Both the position numbers and the translations under genes were made by a program. A DNA stretch of 64,000 nucleotides, taken from positions 4,217,001-4,281,000 of the forward strand of contig CP134874.1 of NCBI GenBank assembly GCA_037318855.1. Direction: 5' to 3'. Source of the stretch: Candidatus Sedimenticola sp. (ex Thyasira tokunagai). Lineage in GTDB: Bacteria; Pseudomonadota; Gammaproteobacteria; Chromatiales; Chromatiaceae. Under the pieces are notes generated by a model that did no database searches, was not told where the DNA came from, and saw nothing but the letters and a program-made list of their open reading frames with translations. Of the stretch, positions 28,181 to 37,346 are shown piece by piece (the stretch's first letter is position 1; each line of letters starts with the position of its first letter).

Positions 28181-28873
28181 TCATGACTCGTTCTGCGACT
28201 CCCTGAAACGGCTCTCCAACATCGCCAGCCGCTCCGGTGTACCTACATCAATCCAGCTCCCAACATGGAGTTCTCCGCTGACCAAGCCCCGCCCCATCGT
28301 CCTGCGCAGCAGGGGAGCCAGGGGAAAAGCGCCGGGCTCACTATCAGAAAATAGCTCAGCACGGTAGATTCCGATACCACTGAATGTAAAACAGCCCGCT
28401 TCACCTTCACTCACAACACCTCTATCCAGACAAAAATCCCCCTCCGGGTGGTGCTCAGGGTTATTCACCAGCACCAGGTGCGCCAGCCGCCCTGCGGGGC
28501 AGGCAGCCTGCGACAGATCGTAGTCACACCAGACATCACCGTTGATCACCAAAAAAGGACCAGAGCCCAACAGGGGCAAGGCATTGAATATGCCACCACC
28601 GGTTTCGAGGGCTCCCGGGGGCTCAGGGGAGAAGAGAATCTCGACCCCCCAGCACTCGCCCGTACCGAGAAATGTCTCGACCTGATCACCTAGGTGGGAA
28701 TGATTCACCACGATACGGCGGATACCGGCAGCGGCCAGTGCGGCAATGTGATACTCAATCAGGGGCTTGCCCGCCACAGGCAACAGCGGCTTGGGTATAT
28801 GGTCGGTAAGAGGGCGCATACGCTCTCCCCGACCTGCGGCCAGAATCATGGCACTTAGGGGCTTCTCTTTCAT
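28181..28873 (-). CDS. murU: N-acetylmuramate-1-phosphate uridylyltransferase-like nucleotidyltransferase
   Basis: 230 residues from ATG 28873 (MKEKPLSAMILAAGRGERMR). A longer start at 28918 would begin inside the rho terminator and is rejected. It has the nucleotidyltransferase signature AMILAAGRGERMRPLT with PKPLLPVAGKPLIEYH, the EPPGALETGGGI loop and the metal site NGDVWCDYD. MurU makes UDP-MurNAc in the peptidoglycan-recycling bypass of Pseudomonas-type bacteria; a related sugar-1-phosphate specificity cannot be excluded. In many genomes murU follows a phosphotransferase gene amgK, which is not here. Next genes are the GCS2/peptidase pair. Confidence 0.8.
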   Translation of the reverse strand: MKEKPLSAMILAAGRGERMRPLTDHIPKPLLPVAGKPLIEYHIAALAAAGIRRIVVNHSHLGDQVETFLGTGECWGVEILFSPEPPGALETGGGIFNALPLLGSGPFLVINGDVWCDYDLSQAACPAGRLAHLVLVNNPEHHPEGDFCLDRGVVSEGEAGCFTFSGIGIYRAELFSDSEPGAFPLAPLLRRTMGRGLVSGELHVGSWIDVGTPERLAMLESRFRESQNES

Positions 28874-28907
28874 GTTCGGAATAGTAGCGGTATAGATGCC
28901 GGATAAC

Positions 28908-28940
28908 AAAAAAGCCACACCCTTATGGGTACGGCTTTTC
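28908..28940. terminator. Rho-independent terminator between rho and murU
   Basis: AAAAGCCacACCC-TTAT-GGGTacGGCTTTT forms a stem with runs of A and T at both sides. On the minus strand it ends the trxA-rho transcript about 160 bp past the rho stop. Its location means murU needs its own promoter. Confidence 0.8.
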
Positions 28941-28992
28941 CGGTTCAGTGCGATGATCCTGGAGCCACCCCCGGCGAGGGTGAAATGACACC

Positions 28993-29054
28993 TGGAGCGA
29001 ACTCATTCACGCTCAACTCAGGGACATGCTCTTCGCGAACAAGCTCACTCCTAC
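28993..29054. repeat. REP palindrome, decayed left arm
   Basis: Right arm TTCGCGAACAAGCTCACTCCTAC matches the REP units at 22974 and 32859 with one or two changes; the left arm (GGAGCGAACTCATTCACG) is weaker. It lies between the rho stop and the rho terminator, so it would be in the rho 3' untranslated region. Confidence 0.6.
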
Positions 29055-29104
29055 AGCGGGTTATGAGATTATTATGCCCTGGTCACTTCAATAAATAGGC
29101 TGGG

Positions 29105-30361
29105 TTACCGCCTCATTGACGAGAAGAACTCCTCGTTGGTCTTGGTCACCTTCAGTTTGTCGAAGAGAAATTCCATTGCAGCCAACTCATCCATTGGGTG
29201 GAGGATCTTGCGCAAAATCCACATCTTCTGCAGCTCATCCTGCTTCATCAGCAGATCTTCGCGGCGAGTGCCGGAGCGGTTGATGTTAATTGCAGGGAAA
29301 ATCCGTTTCTCGGCAATGCGGCGATCCAAATGAATCTCCATATTGCCGGTGCCCTTGAACTCCTCATAGATCACATCATCCATGCGTGAGCCGGTCTCAA
29401 CCAAGGCGGTGGCGATAATCGTCAGGCTACCGCCCTCCTCTACATTACGCGCCGCACCAAAGAAACGTTTGGGACGGTGCAGAGCATTAGCGTCAACACC
29501 ACCGGTCAACACTTTGCCGGACGAGGGGATAACGGTATTGTAGGCGCGGGCCAGACGGGTGATGGAGTCAAGCAGAATCACCACGTCCTTGTTATGCTCA
29601 ACCAGACGCTTGGCCTTCTCAATCACCATATCAGCCACCTGGACATGGCGAGCTGCGGGCTCATCGAAGGTTGAAGATATCACCTCTCCACGCACCGAAC
29701 GAGCCATCTCCGTCACCTCTTCAGGACGCTCATCAATAAGCAGAACAATCAGGTAACACTCAGGATGGTTGTGACCAATGGACTGAGCAATGTTCTGCAT
29801 CAGCATTGTCTTACCCGCTTTCGGCGGAGAAACGATCAATCCACGCTGTCCCTTACCGATGGGCGCACACAACTCGATGGTACGCGCAGTAATATCCTCG
29901 GTACTTCCGTTACCCTTCTCCAGGGTGAATTTTTGATTGGCAAACAGCGGAGTGAAATTCTCAAACAGGATCTTGTGCTTGGCGTTCTCCGGTTTATCGT
30001 AGTTGATCTCATCAACCTTAAGGAGGGCGAAGTAGCGTTCACTCTCCTTGGGCGGGCGAATCTTACCGGAGATGGTATCGCCTGTACGCAAACTGAAGCG
30101 CCGGATCTGACTGGGCGAGACATAAATATCGTCCGGCCCGGCGAGATAGGAAGCATCCGCCGAACGCAGAAAACCGAAACCATCCTGCAGTATCTCCAAT
30201 ACACCATCACCATGGATATCCTCACCCTTCTTGGCGTGGGACTTAAGGATGGCAAAGATCAGATCCTGCTTACGGGAACGCGCCATATTATCCAGTTTCA
30301 TGGACCTGGCCAGTTCGGTCAGTTCGGCAACGGGTATTTTCTTAAGTTCGGTGAGGTTCAT
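29105..30361 (-). CDS. rho: Transcription termination factor Rho
   Basis: 418 residues, the standard length. MNLTELKKIPVAELTELAR starts the N-terminal helix bundle. GDGVLEILQDGFGFLRS is the RNA-binding cold-shock-like domain. The ATPase has SPPKAGKTMLMQ (Walker A), the Q loop and the R-loop near LTGGVDANALHRPKRFFGAARN. The hexameric helicase ends transcripts. It follows trxA at 186 bp on the same strand, and the intervening leader is C-rich on the transcribed strand, compatible with self-attenuation, though I cannot show it. Confidence 0.98.
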   Translation of the reverse strand: MNLTELKKIPVAELTELARSMKLDNMARSRKQDLIFAILKSHAKKGEDIHGDGVLEILQDGFGFLRSADASYLAGPDDIYVSPSQIRRFSLRTGDTISGKIRPPKESERYFALLKVDEINYDKPENAKHKILFENFTPLFANQKFTLEKGNGSTEDITARTIELCAPIGKGQRGLIVSPPKAGKTMLMQNIAQSIGHNHPECYLIVLLIDERPEEVTEMARSVRGEVISSTFDEPAARHVQVADMVIEKAKRLVEHNKDVVILLDSITRLARAYNTVIPSSGKVLTGGVDANALHRPKRFFGAARNVEEGGSLTIIATALVETGSRMDDVIYEEFKGTGNMEIHLDRRIAEKRIFPAININRSGTRREDLLMKQDELQKMWILRKILHPMDELAAMEFLFDKLKVTKTNEEFFSSMRR

Positions 30362-30547
30362 AGTTTAATTTCGGCGTGGTTTATGTAGGTTATGAAACAG
30401 ACAGGAGATGTCCGTGTGAAAGGTGGAGTTGTATGTAGGTTGATCGTAAGGAGGCGACCAGGATTGGTGTTAATCTGCTCACGGGATGCGGTGTTAGAAA
30501 ATACTAGCACCATCCCAGAGCATGTCCAGGGTTTTTATGACCTGTAC

Positions 30548-30874
30548 TTATAGGTTGCTATCGATAAAAGCAATCAGCTGCGATTTGGATACAGCGCCCA
30601 CTTTAGTTGCCTCAACCTCACCATCTTTAAATAACATCAGGGTGGGGATGCCACGAATACCATAGCGGGGGGGCGTATTGGGGTTGTCATCTATATTCAG
30701 CTTAGCGATCTTGACCCGGTCGCTGTACTCGCCTGCAATCTCATCAAGTACCGGTGCAATCATCTTGCAAGGACCACACCACTCAGCCCAATAGTCGACC
30801 AATACCGGCTGGTCAGCCTGAAGCACTTCCGCTTCGAATGAATCATCGGTCACATGAACAATCTGTTCACTCAC
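30548..30874 (-). CDS. trxA: Thioredoxin 1
   Basis: 108 residues with active-site WCGPCK (C33, C36), the buried Asp in VLVDYWAEW and the cis-proline loop GIRGIPTLMLF. A cytoplasmic disulfide reductase serving ribonucleotide reductase, PAPS reductase and others. It lies between rho and the divergent rhlB, the order found in Escherichia coli. The 205-bp gap to rhlB must contain both promoters. Confidence 0.97.
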   Translation of the reverse strand: MSEQIVHVTDDSFEAEVLQADQPVLVDYWAEWCGPCKMIAPVLDEIAGEYSDRVKIAKLNIDDNPNTPPRYGIRGIPTLMLFKDGEVEATKVGAVSKSQLIAFIDSNL

Positions 30875-31079
30875 TAGTAGTTCTCCAAAAAATAATCTGT
30901 TGGGTTATCTCACCGGGATGTGCGGAATCGCACCGGCGTTTTTAAATTCTGTTATCACAAGGACACGTTTGAATTATTTCTTCATGTTTGGCCACTAAGG
31001 CCTAGTGGGTGTATTTGATATCAATATTTTCCCTATTTCAAGTCCAAACTGCCTCTAAATTGCTGTATGGTAACATCCC

Positions 31080-32375
31080 ATGACTGAAAAACACTTAACC
31101 GACATACGATTTGACAGCTTTGACTTTCCAAAAGAACTAGCTCAAGGCGTTGAAGATACAGGATTTTCTTTTTGCACCCCGATCCAGGCAGAGACTATTC
31201 CTATCGCCCTCGACGGTCGTGATGTCGCCGGTCAGGCGCAGACGGGAACAGGCAAAACAGCCGCCTTTTTGCTCGCCACATACCACAATTTGCTGACAAA
31301 ACCGGACTCCGAAGGGCGAAAACTGAACCAGCCAAGGGCTCTTATCCTCGCTCCGACCCGTGAACTGGCTATACAGATTCATAAAGATGCAGAGGTACTC
31401 GGACGACATACCGGCCTAAAACTTGGTCTGGTTTTCGGTGGCACAGGTTATGAGCAGCAGCGTCAGCAGCTGCAGGATGGCGTTGACATCCTCATCGGCA
31501 CCCCCGGCCGCATGATCGACTACTTCAAGCAGCATGTATTCAACCTGAAGGCAGCCCAAGTGGTGGTGCTGGATGAGGCGGACCGCATGCTTGACCTCGG
31601 ATTTATCAAAGATATCCGCTACCTGCTGCGCCGCTGCCCCGACCCGGTCAAGCGGCTTGGCCTGCTCTTCTCCGCCACCCTATCCTATCGGGTACTTGAG
31701 CTCGCCTATGAGCACATGAACAATCCCGAGTCAGTGAAAATTGAAACTGAAAAGGTGACAGCGGACAAGGTCACCCAGACCTGTTACATGACCGCCAACA
31801 ACGAAAAGATTTCATTGCTCATCGGCCTACTGCGGAAGATGGATGCTCACCGCTCCATCATCTTCGTCAACACCAAGCGGGGGTGCGACCTGGTATGGGG
31901 GTTCCTTGAGGGTAACGGATTCAAAGCTGCGGTGCTCTCAGGCGATGTACCCCAGAAAAAGCGCATGAGCCTGCTGACCCAGTTTCAGAACGGTGAGCTG
32001 GCCATTCTGGTGGCCACCGATGTAGCGGCCCGCGGCTTGCACATCCCCGATGTCTCCCACATCTTTAACTTCGACCTGCCGGAAGATGCTGAGGATTATG
32101 TCCACCGCATCGGTCGCACCGCCAGGGCGGGGGCCAGCGGTGACGCTATCAGCTTCGCCTGCGAAACCCACTCTTTCGCCCTGCCGGATATCGAAACCTA
32201 TATCGGCCACCGCATGCCAATGCAGCCGGTAACCGATGAGCTACTAGCCGAGATCGATCCGAAGAGCCGTGTCATCCCCGACCGACCGGCACGCGATAAT
32301 CGTCGTGGTGGTGGCAGACCGAGACAAGGCGGCAGAGGACGTTCCGGCGGTGGCAACCACCGCCAGCGACGGTAG
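31080..32375 (+). CDS. rhlB: DEAD-box ATP-dependent RNA helicase RhlB
   Basis: 431 residues. Q motif FCTPIQAETIP, motif I AQTGTGKT, motif Ib TPGRM, motif II DEAD, motif III SAT, and motif VI HRIGRTARAG are all present. The tail after residue ~395 is basic and glycine-rich (RRGGGRPRQGGRGRSGGG), typical of RhlB, where it binds RNA. The protein unwinds structured RNA in the degradosome. The divergent placement to trxA-rho supports RhlB over RhlE or SrmB. Start ATG 31080. Confidence 0.94.
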   Translation: MTEKHLTDIRFDSFDFPKELAQGVEDTGFSFCTPIQAETIPIALDGRDVAGQAQTGTGKTAAFLLATYHNLLTKPDSEGRKLNQPRALILAPTRELAIQIHKDAEVLGRHTGLKLGLVFGGTGYEQQRQQLQDGVDILIGTPGRMIDYFKQHVFNLKAAQVVVLDEADRMLDLGFIKDIRYLLRRCPDPVKRLGLLFSATLSYRVLELAYEHMNNPESVKIETEKVTADKVTQTCYMTANNEKISLLIGLLRKMDAHRSIIFVNTKRGCDLVWGFLEGNGFKAAVLSGDVPQKKRMSLLTQFQNGELAILVATDVAARGLHIPDVSHIFNFDLPEDAEDYVHRIGRTARAGASGDAISFACETHSFALPDIETYIGHRMPMQPVTDELLAEIDPKSRVIPDRPARDNRRGGGRPRQGGRGRSGGGNHRQRR

Positions 32376-32414
32376 ATTAATCACCACCAGTTAACTGCCG
32401 TACTACGCGCACAA

Positions 32415-32789
32415 ATGGATCTCTTCACCGAAAATAAATGCAGCCGATGTAAAGGGACTAGGTGCTGCACTTATATGACTGAGGCGCTTGGTGCGGCACC
32501 ACGCTCAAAGAGTGATTTCGACCATCTGCTATGGCAGATATCCCATGACGGCGTAGAGATATATAAAGATGAAGGGGAGTGGTACCTGATGCTTCAGGGC
32601 CGCTGTCAGCACATTGGCCCCAACGGTGCCTGTGCCATATATGAAGATCGCCCTCAGATCTGTCGTGACTACGAAAATGACTGGTGTGAAATGGACGCTC
32701 CAGCTGAAGAGGGGTTTGAACTCTACTTCCGCAACTACGGCGAGCTGTTGAGCTACTGCAAAAAACGCTTCAAAACCTGGGGACGTTGA
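32415..32789 (+). CDS. YkgJ-family cysteine-cluster protein
   Basis: 124 residues. The N-terminus carries CSRCKGTRCC, followed by GRCQHIGPNGACAIYEDRPQICRDY, the spaced cysteines of the UPF0153/YkgJ family that probably bind a metal or Fe-S cluster. No enzymatic role is established. It starts 40 bp after rhlB and is probably co-transcribed. After its stop there is only a REP palindrome before the converging HAD gene. Confidence 0.85.
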   Translation: MDLFTENKCSRCKGTRCCTYMTEALGAAPRSKSDFDHLLWQISHDGVEIYKDEGEWYLMLQGRCQHIGPNGACAIYEDRPQICRDYENDWCEMDAPAEEGFELYFRNYGELLSYCKKRFKTWGR

Positions 32790-32858
32790 AAAACCAGGGC
32801 GCAGAATGCGCAGAGATTTTGATCTTGGATGACACCGCACAATAAGCTGCAATCTGAT

Positions 32859-32922
32859 GTAGGAGCGAACTTGTTCGCAAAGAACCTGCTTCGGAGTCGA
32901 TCGCGAACAAGTTCGCTTCTAC
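32859..32922. repeat. REP palindrome between converging genes
   Basis: GTAGGAGCGAACTTGTTCGC then a 23-base spacer then GCGAACAAGTTCGCTTCTAC. It is nearly identical to the unit at 22974-23037. Lying between converging transcripts, it could serve as a 3'-end structure for both. Confidence 0.75.
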
Positions 32923-32995
32923 CTGTCGTTCTCATGCAAAGCTGTTCAGCCCCTTTTTTGAACAATACCTCTCTGCGTCCCACTTTTTACCCAGA

Positions 32996-33655
32996 TCACT
33001 CCGGCAGTATCTCCGAGAAGTCGTGGATCGCATCAAACGCCCCCACCTCCCGTGGCGGCTCCTTGGTGTCGGGCTTGAGTACTGCCAGCAACCAACGGAT
33101 ACCGTACGCTTTCGCTGACTCGAGTACTGACGGGCTGTCGTCTACAAATAGTGTTTTCGCTGGATCAAACAGCTCCACCTGCTGCAATTTGTCCCAAAAT
33201 GCCCGATCCTCCTTTGGCAAACCAAGGTCATGAGAGCAGATCACGGCATCGAAGTAGCCGCCCAGCTGGGTACGATCGAGCTTGAGCGCCAACGACTTCT
33301 GGTGGGCGTTGGTCACCAACACTAAACGCTTGCCCCGCCTCTTCATCGCCTGGAGGAAATCAACCACATGGGGATGAACCCCTATCAGATGGTCCACCTC
33401 CTCCTTCAGCAAGGCGATATCGAGCCCTAGCTCCCGACTCCAGTGGTCGACGCAGTACCACTCCAGGGTCCCTAAAATATCCCGGTAGCTGCCATGAAGC
33501 TTTTCCCTTGCCGCCTCCAGAGATATACCATTGGCCTCGGCATAACGCTTGGGCACATGCTCCAGCCAGAAGTGGTTATCGAAGTGAAGATCCAGCAAGG
33601 TGCCGTCCATATCGAGAAATAGTGTGTCGATTTGGTTCCAGTCAATGATACTCAT
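32996..33655 (-). CDS. yrfG: GMP/IMP nucleotidase (HAD family)
   Basis: 219 residues. HAD motif I LFLDMDGTLLDL (nucleophile Asp), motif II LVLVTNAHQKSL, motif III Lys near GLPKEDRAFW, and motif IV LFVDDSPSVL. The 'HFDNHFWLEHVPKRYAEANG' cap start is characteristic of YrfG, a 5'-nucleotidase for GMP and IMP. It is divergent from nudE with 40 bp between the starts, a pairing also seen in enterobacteria. Confidence 0.9.
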   Translation of the reverse strand: MSIIDWNQIDTLFLDMDGTLLDLHFDNHFWLEHVPKRYAEANGISLEAAREKLHGSYRDILGTLEWYCVDHWSRELGLDIALLKEEVDHLIGVHPHVVDFLQAMKRRGKRLVLVTNAHQKSLALKLDRTQLGGYFDAVICSHDLGLPKEDRAFWDKLQQVELFDPAKTLFVDDSPSVLESAKAYGIRWLLAVLKPDTKEPPREVGAFDAIHDFSEILPE

Positions 33656-33695
33656 GGGGTAAAGTTACCCCGTAAGCCACAACGAAGCCAACCCT

Positions 33696-34238
33696 ATGCA
33701 AAAAAAGCCGACTACCCATGACCGACGTCTGGTATCCAGTACCGGAATCTTCAAAATCGAAGAGATGGACCTGCAATTCTCCAATGGAGAAAAAAGATGC
33801 TACCAGCGTGTCGTTGGCAGCCCCCAGGGGGCGGTAATGATCGTGCCGTTACTAAATAACGACACCCTACTGTTGATTAGGGAGTATGCGGCGGGAATGG
33901 ATCGCTACGAACTGGCCTTCCCCAAGGGGCGCATCGAAAGTGGAGAAGAGACATTGGCAGCGGCTAACCGCGAGATCCAGGAGGAGATCGGCTACGCTGC
34001 TCGCAATCTGGAGCTGATCTCCTCGGTCACCGTAGCACCAGGCTACATGTTTCATCAGACCCACATCGTATTGGCAAGCGATCTCTATCCACAGAAGATA
34101 GAGGGGGACGAACCGGAAGAGATCGAAGTAGTACCCTGGCCATTGTCTGAAATAGAAACACTGCTGCAAGCAACTGATTTCACCGAGGCCCGCTCCATCG
34201 CCGCTCTCTTTCTGATACATCGCCACCTGCAACAATGA
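33696..34238 (+). CDS. nudE: ADP compounds hydrolase NudE
   Basis: 180 residues. The Nudix box is complete: G-x5-E-x7-REUxEExGU in GRIESGEETLAAANREIQEE with IGY following. FKIEEMDLQFSNGEKRCYQRV and VAPGYMFHQTHIVLASDLYP are NudE-like. It hydrolyses ADP-ribose, NADH and ApnA in the cytoplasm. It overlaps the start of the tandem-thioredoxin gene by 4 bp (ATGA), so both are in one transcript. Confidence 0.92.
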   Translation: MQKKPTTHDRRLVSSTGIFKIEEMDLQFSNGEKRCYQRVVGSPQGAVMIVPLLNNDTLLLIREYAAGMDRYELAFPKGRIESGEETLAAANREIQEEIGYAARNLELISSVTVAPGYMFHQTHIVLASDLYPQKIEGDEPEEIEVVPWPLSEIETLLQATDFTEARSIAALFLIHRHLQQ

Positions 34239-35272
34239 AAAAGAGTCGCCCATATAGAGCCGTCACCGGAGCACTCCTGCTATGGTTCCTACTTGCCACA
34301 GGCGCAATCTCAGCAGAAACCGAGCCGGACGAGGCGTTCGAGTTTGACGATACTCCAACGTCATCCCCCCTTGACCACCCCAAGTGGTTCAAGGAGAGTT
34401 TTCTCGACCTGCCGGATGATCTGGCAGAGGCGCTGGCTGCTGGCAAGAGAGGTATTATCGTCTACTTTGGACAGCGACACTGCCCCTACTGCCAGAAGCT
34501 GATGGAGGTAAACTTTGGCCAGGAGGAGATTGTCACCTACACCCGCAAACACTTTGACCTGATTCCTATAGATACCCGCGGTGTAATGGATGTCACTGAC
34601 TTTGACGACAACACGCTCAGTGAACACGACTACGCACTCCGTGAAGAGACCCAATTCACCCCATCGCTGATCTTCTATAACGAAGAGGGCAAGATCGCCC
34701 TGCGCCTGCGGGGCTACTACCCCCCCTATAAATTTCTTGCAGCACTGGAATACGTGGCCGACGACCACTACCGAAACGAGTCTTTCGCCGGCTATCTGCA
34801 GCGGGCGGAGGGGAGCATGGCCTTTGAGCCGGGCGAGTTGAGTGAAGAGCCCTTCTTCACGCCACCTCCCTATGCCCTCGACCGCAGCCGCATAACGGCG
34901 GGAGAACCCTTGGCGGTCTTCTTCGAACAAGGCGAATGCCACGCCTGCGACATACTCCATGCCCAACCACTGCAAAACCCGAAGATCACCCGCCTGCTCG
35001 AGAATTTTGAGAATGTGCAGCTCGACATCCATGCCGACACCCCGGTGCTGACACCGGCCGGCCGGCGCACAACAGCAAAAGCCTGGGCACAAAAACTGGG
35101 GCTCTTCTACACCCCATCAATCATATTTTTCGACGAATCAGGCGACGAGATTATGCGCCTCGACTCCGTAGTCCAGTTCTTCCGCCTGCATCAGGTACTA
35201 AGCTACATCGCCAGCGGTGACTACAAAAAAGAACCTAGCTATCTGAAATGGCGCGCAAAGCAGGTGCGCTAA
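34235..35272 (+). CDS. Periplasmic protein with two thioredoxin-like domains
   Basis: 345 residues. A signal peptide of about 27 residues (LLLWFLLATGAISA) leads to a first thioredoxin domain with C83-P-Y-C86 and cis-proline FTPSLIF. After a linker comes a second with C235-H-A-C238 and YTPSIIFF. Both motifs differ from the cytoplasmic CGPC, and CPYC and CHAC fit exported thiol-disulfide proteins like SoxW or DsbC-type. It probably handles disulfides in the periplasm, but partners are unknown. The ATGA overlap with nudE is unexpected for an exported redox protein. Confidence 0.8.
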   Translation: MKKSRPYRAVTGALLLWFLLATGAISAETEPDEAFEFDDTPTSSPLDHPKWFKESFLDLPDDLAEALAAGKRGIIVYFGQRHCPYCQKLMEVNFGQEEIVTYTRKHFDLIPIDTRGVMDVTDFDDNTLSEHDYALREETQFTPSLIFYNEEGKIALRLRGYYPPYKFLAALEYVADDHYRNESFAGYLQRAEGSMAFEPGELSEEPFFTPPPYALDRSRITAGEPLAVFFEQGECHACDILHAQPLQNPKITRLLENFENVQLDIHADTPVLTPAGRRTTAKAWAQKLGLFYTPSIIFFDESGDEIMRLDSVVQFFRLHQVLSYIASGDYKKEPSYLKWRAKQVR

Positions 35273-35429
35273 AAAACACCACCCCACCCTTCCCCTCTAT
35301 TTGACAGCCACCTGTAAACAGTACTTTTTGGGTGCATAGACAGCAAAAGGAAGCAGAGCACTTATTAATTCCATTTCCCCTCACAGTGAACTATCTTTTA
35401 TTTTAATTCCCAGGGATTGCCGATTTAGT

Positions 35430-36536
35430 ATGCACAAAGCCTATACCTCTTCTTCAGATCAGGATCTTGCAGCGGAGAACCGCCTGCTGCAACAACAACT
35501 GAAGTGCCAGAGCGAAGAGGCGAGCCACAATGAAGCGATACTCAAACGATTCCATGAGCGAGAACTCACCCTGCTGGCTTCCGAAGGTCTGCCGGAACTG
35601 CTCAACTGCCTGACCGAAGAGATGAAACACTCCTTTGGCCTGCCCGCAACCAGCCTGGTTCTCCACGATCCCAACCACGAACTACGCCACCTGCTGCTCC
35701 ATACCGGCATCACCCCGGAGGAGCTCACTGAAGTGCGCTTTCTCGACTGTCTGGAGGATTTCGAACCCACCCTATCCCGCTTGAAAGGCCCATGGCTCGG
35801 CCCCTTTCTCGGTGAAGACCATGCCGCCCTTTTTGCCACAGGCACAGAGCTCCAGAGCATCGCCATCCTGCCGATGATCCGCCGCGGCACCCTGACGGGT
35901 ATTTTCGGCCTCGGCAGCCGGGACCCAACCCGCTTTACCCGCCACCACGCCAGTGACTTCCTCCATCGACTGGCCACCATTGGCGCCATCTGCCTGGAAA
36001 ACAGCGTCAACCGTGAGCATCTGGTAATCAGCGGCCTCACAGATGCACTCACCGGCCTTCACAACCGCCGCTATCTTGAGCGCCGCCTGCAAGAGGAGGT
36101 GGCACGCGCCCGTCGCTACGACCAGCCGCTGAGCTGTCTGTTCATCGATGCCGATCACTTCAAACGTATCAATGACAACCACGGTCATGCCGCAGGCGAT
36201 ACGGTACTGCGGGAGCTGGCCCTGCGAGTCAAGGAGTCTCTGCGTGCATCCGATGTTGCCACTCGTTTTGGAGGTGAAGAGTTCACCCTGCTGTTACCAC
36301 AAACCAGCATCACCGAAGCGCTCCTCCTGGCGGAGCGTATCCGTGGCAGCATTGAGTGCAAACCAATAATCATCAACAATGAAAAAGAACTCAATATCAC
36401 CGTCTCGGTGGGGGTCAGTACGTTACTCACACACACCAAGGGTAGTGGCAACGAGCTGATTGATGAGGCGGACAAAGCACTCTACCGGGCAAAAGAGTTG
36501 GGAAGAAATAGAGTGGAGCTATACCAGACAGAGTAA
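35430..36536 (+). CDS. Diguanylate cyclase (coiled coil + DUF484/GAF-like + GGDEF)
   Basis: 368 residues. Residues 10-50 form a charged coiled coil (ENRLLQQQLKCQSEEASHNE); 50-195 is a GAF-like sensor with DUF484 features (IAILPMIRRGTLTGIFGLGS). The GGDEF domain starts with DALTGLHNRRYLE, has the metal-binding DADHFKRIND, and an intact GGEEF at 281-285. The product-inhibition I-site RxxD is present as RASD (272-275). It should make cyclic di-GMP in the cytoplasm in response to an unknown ligand. Monocistronic by appearance; tRNA-Phe lies opposite downstream. Confidence 0.92.
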   Translation: MHKAYTSSSDQDLAAENRLLQQQLKCQSEEASHNEAILKRFHERELTLLASEGLPELLNCLTEEMKHSFGLPATSLVLHDPNHELRHLLLHTGITPEELTEVRFLDCLEDFEPTLSRLKGPWLGPFLGEDHAALFATGTELQSIAILPMIRRGTLTGIFGLGSRDPTRFTRHHASDFLHRLATIGAICLENSVNREHLVISGLTDALTGLHNRRYLERRLQEEVARARRYDQPLSCLFIDADHFKRINDNHGHAAGDTVLRELALRVKESLRASDVATRFGGEEFTLLLPQTSITEALLLAERIRGSIECKPIIINNEKELNITVSVGVSTLLTHTKGSGNELIDEADKALYRAKELGRNRVELYQTE

Positions 36537-36541
36537 ACTCT

Positions 36542-36803
36542 CTAGTATGCGGAAAATTCGGTAACCCACAGCCAGTTCACAAGCCGGGTTGGCAAGGCGC
36601 ACGAGTGCAGGACTGGCCGTAGCCAATTCAAACGAGTGCAACACCGCCAACCCGGCTTGTGGACTGGCTGAGGGAGCCCCGCTAAGAGGCCAATGCTGCG
36701 TTGCGCACCTTGGAAAGGGCTTGCCATTCCCTGCGGTACGCGCCTTACCTTGGCCTCTTAGCGGGGCTCTGTGAGTTACCGAACTTCCCGCATGGCCCAC
36801 TAG
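36542..36803. mobile_element. CTAG-ended palindromic element, complete copy
   Basis: CTAG stands at both ends. Inside, the left end ATGCGGAAAATTCGGTAAC mirrors the right end GTTACCGAACTTCCCGCAT. Two nested inverted pairs follow: GCCAGTTCACAAGCCGGGTT with its complement, and GAGCCCCGCTAAGAGGCCAA with its complement. The element is about 262 bp and carries no plausible gene. A truncated copy is at 25360-25555 and a solitary end at 55148-55170. The CTAG pair fits a YTAR-type 4-bp target duplication. Confidence 0.85.
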
Positions 36804-36830
36804 CCCGGACTACACAGACACACCAAAGAA

Positions 36831-36859
36831 AAAGCCCGCATCCGAAGAGTGCGGGCTTT
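36831..36859. terminator. Terminator after tRNA-Phe
   Basis: AAAGCCCGCA, nine bases, TGCGGGCTTT: a 10-bp stem with A and T runs on either side, 8 bp past the CCA end of the tRNA on the minus strand. It could also stop plus-strand transcripts. Confidence 0.8.
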
Positions 36860-36866
36860 CAAAATA

Positions 36867-36942
<76 letters not shown>

Positions 36943-37076
36943 AAGTTGAGAGGGCGTATTAAACCGATACAACGGCCCGGAGTCAAGCGTGATCTGTCTT
37001 TCCTGGTGATGTTTTCAGATTTCACCGAAAGAATCCAAGCCGTCGCACTCACCCACTCCATATCAAAGGCGCTGGG

Positions 37077-37346
37077 TCACTTTGGTGCGGTGAACTCCAC
37101 TGGTGTACCGCTACCACCCCCAAAGAAGAACTTATCCATCTCCTCCTCAAGAAACTTGCGCGCCTTGTCCTCAAAGGGTACCAGCCGGTACTCGTTGATC
37201 AACATGGTCTGATGCTGCAACCACATCTGCCACGCCTCTTTTGACACGCTGTCAAAAATTTTCTCTCCCAGTTCCCCGGGATAAGGGGCGCGCTCAAGGC
37301 CCTCGGCCTCTTTGTTTAGCTTCACACAGTTTACCAGGCGGCTCAT
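37077..37346 (-). CDS. yggX: Probable Fe(2+)-trafficking protein YggX
   Basis: 89 residues, normal length. SRLVNCVKLNKEAEGLERAPYPGELGEKIF with the conserved N-terminal Cys and the ISKEAW-like VSKEAWQMWLQHQTMLINEYRL block. It protects Fe-S enzymes against oxidants, and its gene commonly follows mutY, whose [4Fe-4S] cluster it may serve. It overlaps mutY by 4 bp (ATGA). Confidence 0.95.
   Translation of the reverse strand: MSRLVNCVKLNKEAEGLERAPYPGELGEKIFDSVSKEAWQMWLQHQTMLINEYRLVPFEDKARKFLEEEMDKFFFGGGSGTPVEFTAPK

Noticed and set aside
28874..28918. Upstream start for the MurU-like gene
   Set aside because: The added 15 residues would be encoded within the rho terminator hairpin; the internal ATG 28873 begins the conserved nucleotidyltransferase signature at the normal distance.
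34361..36188. Several minus-strand frames of 138-243 codons
   Set aside because: They mirror the tandem-thioredoxin and diguanylate cyclase genes and show no protein signature.
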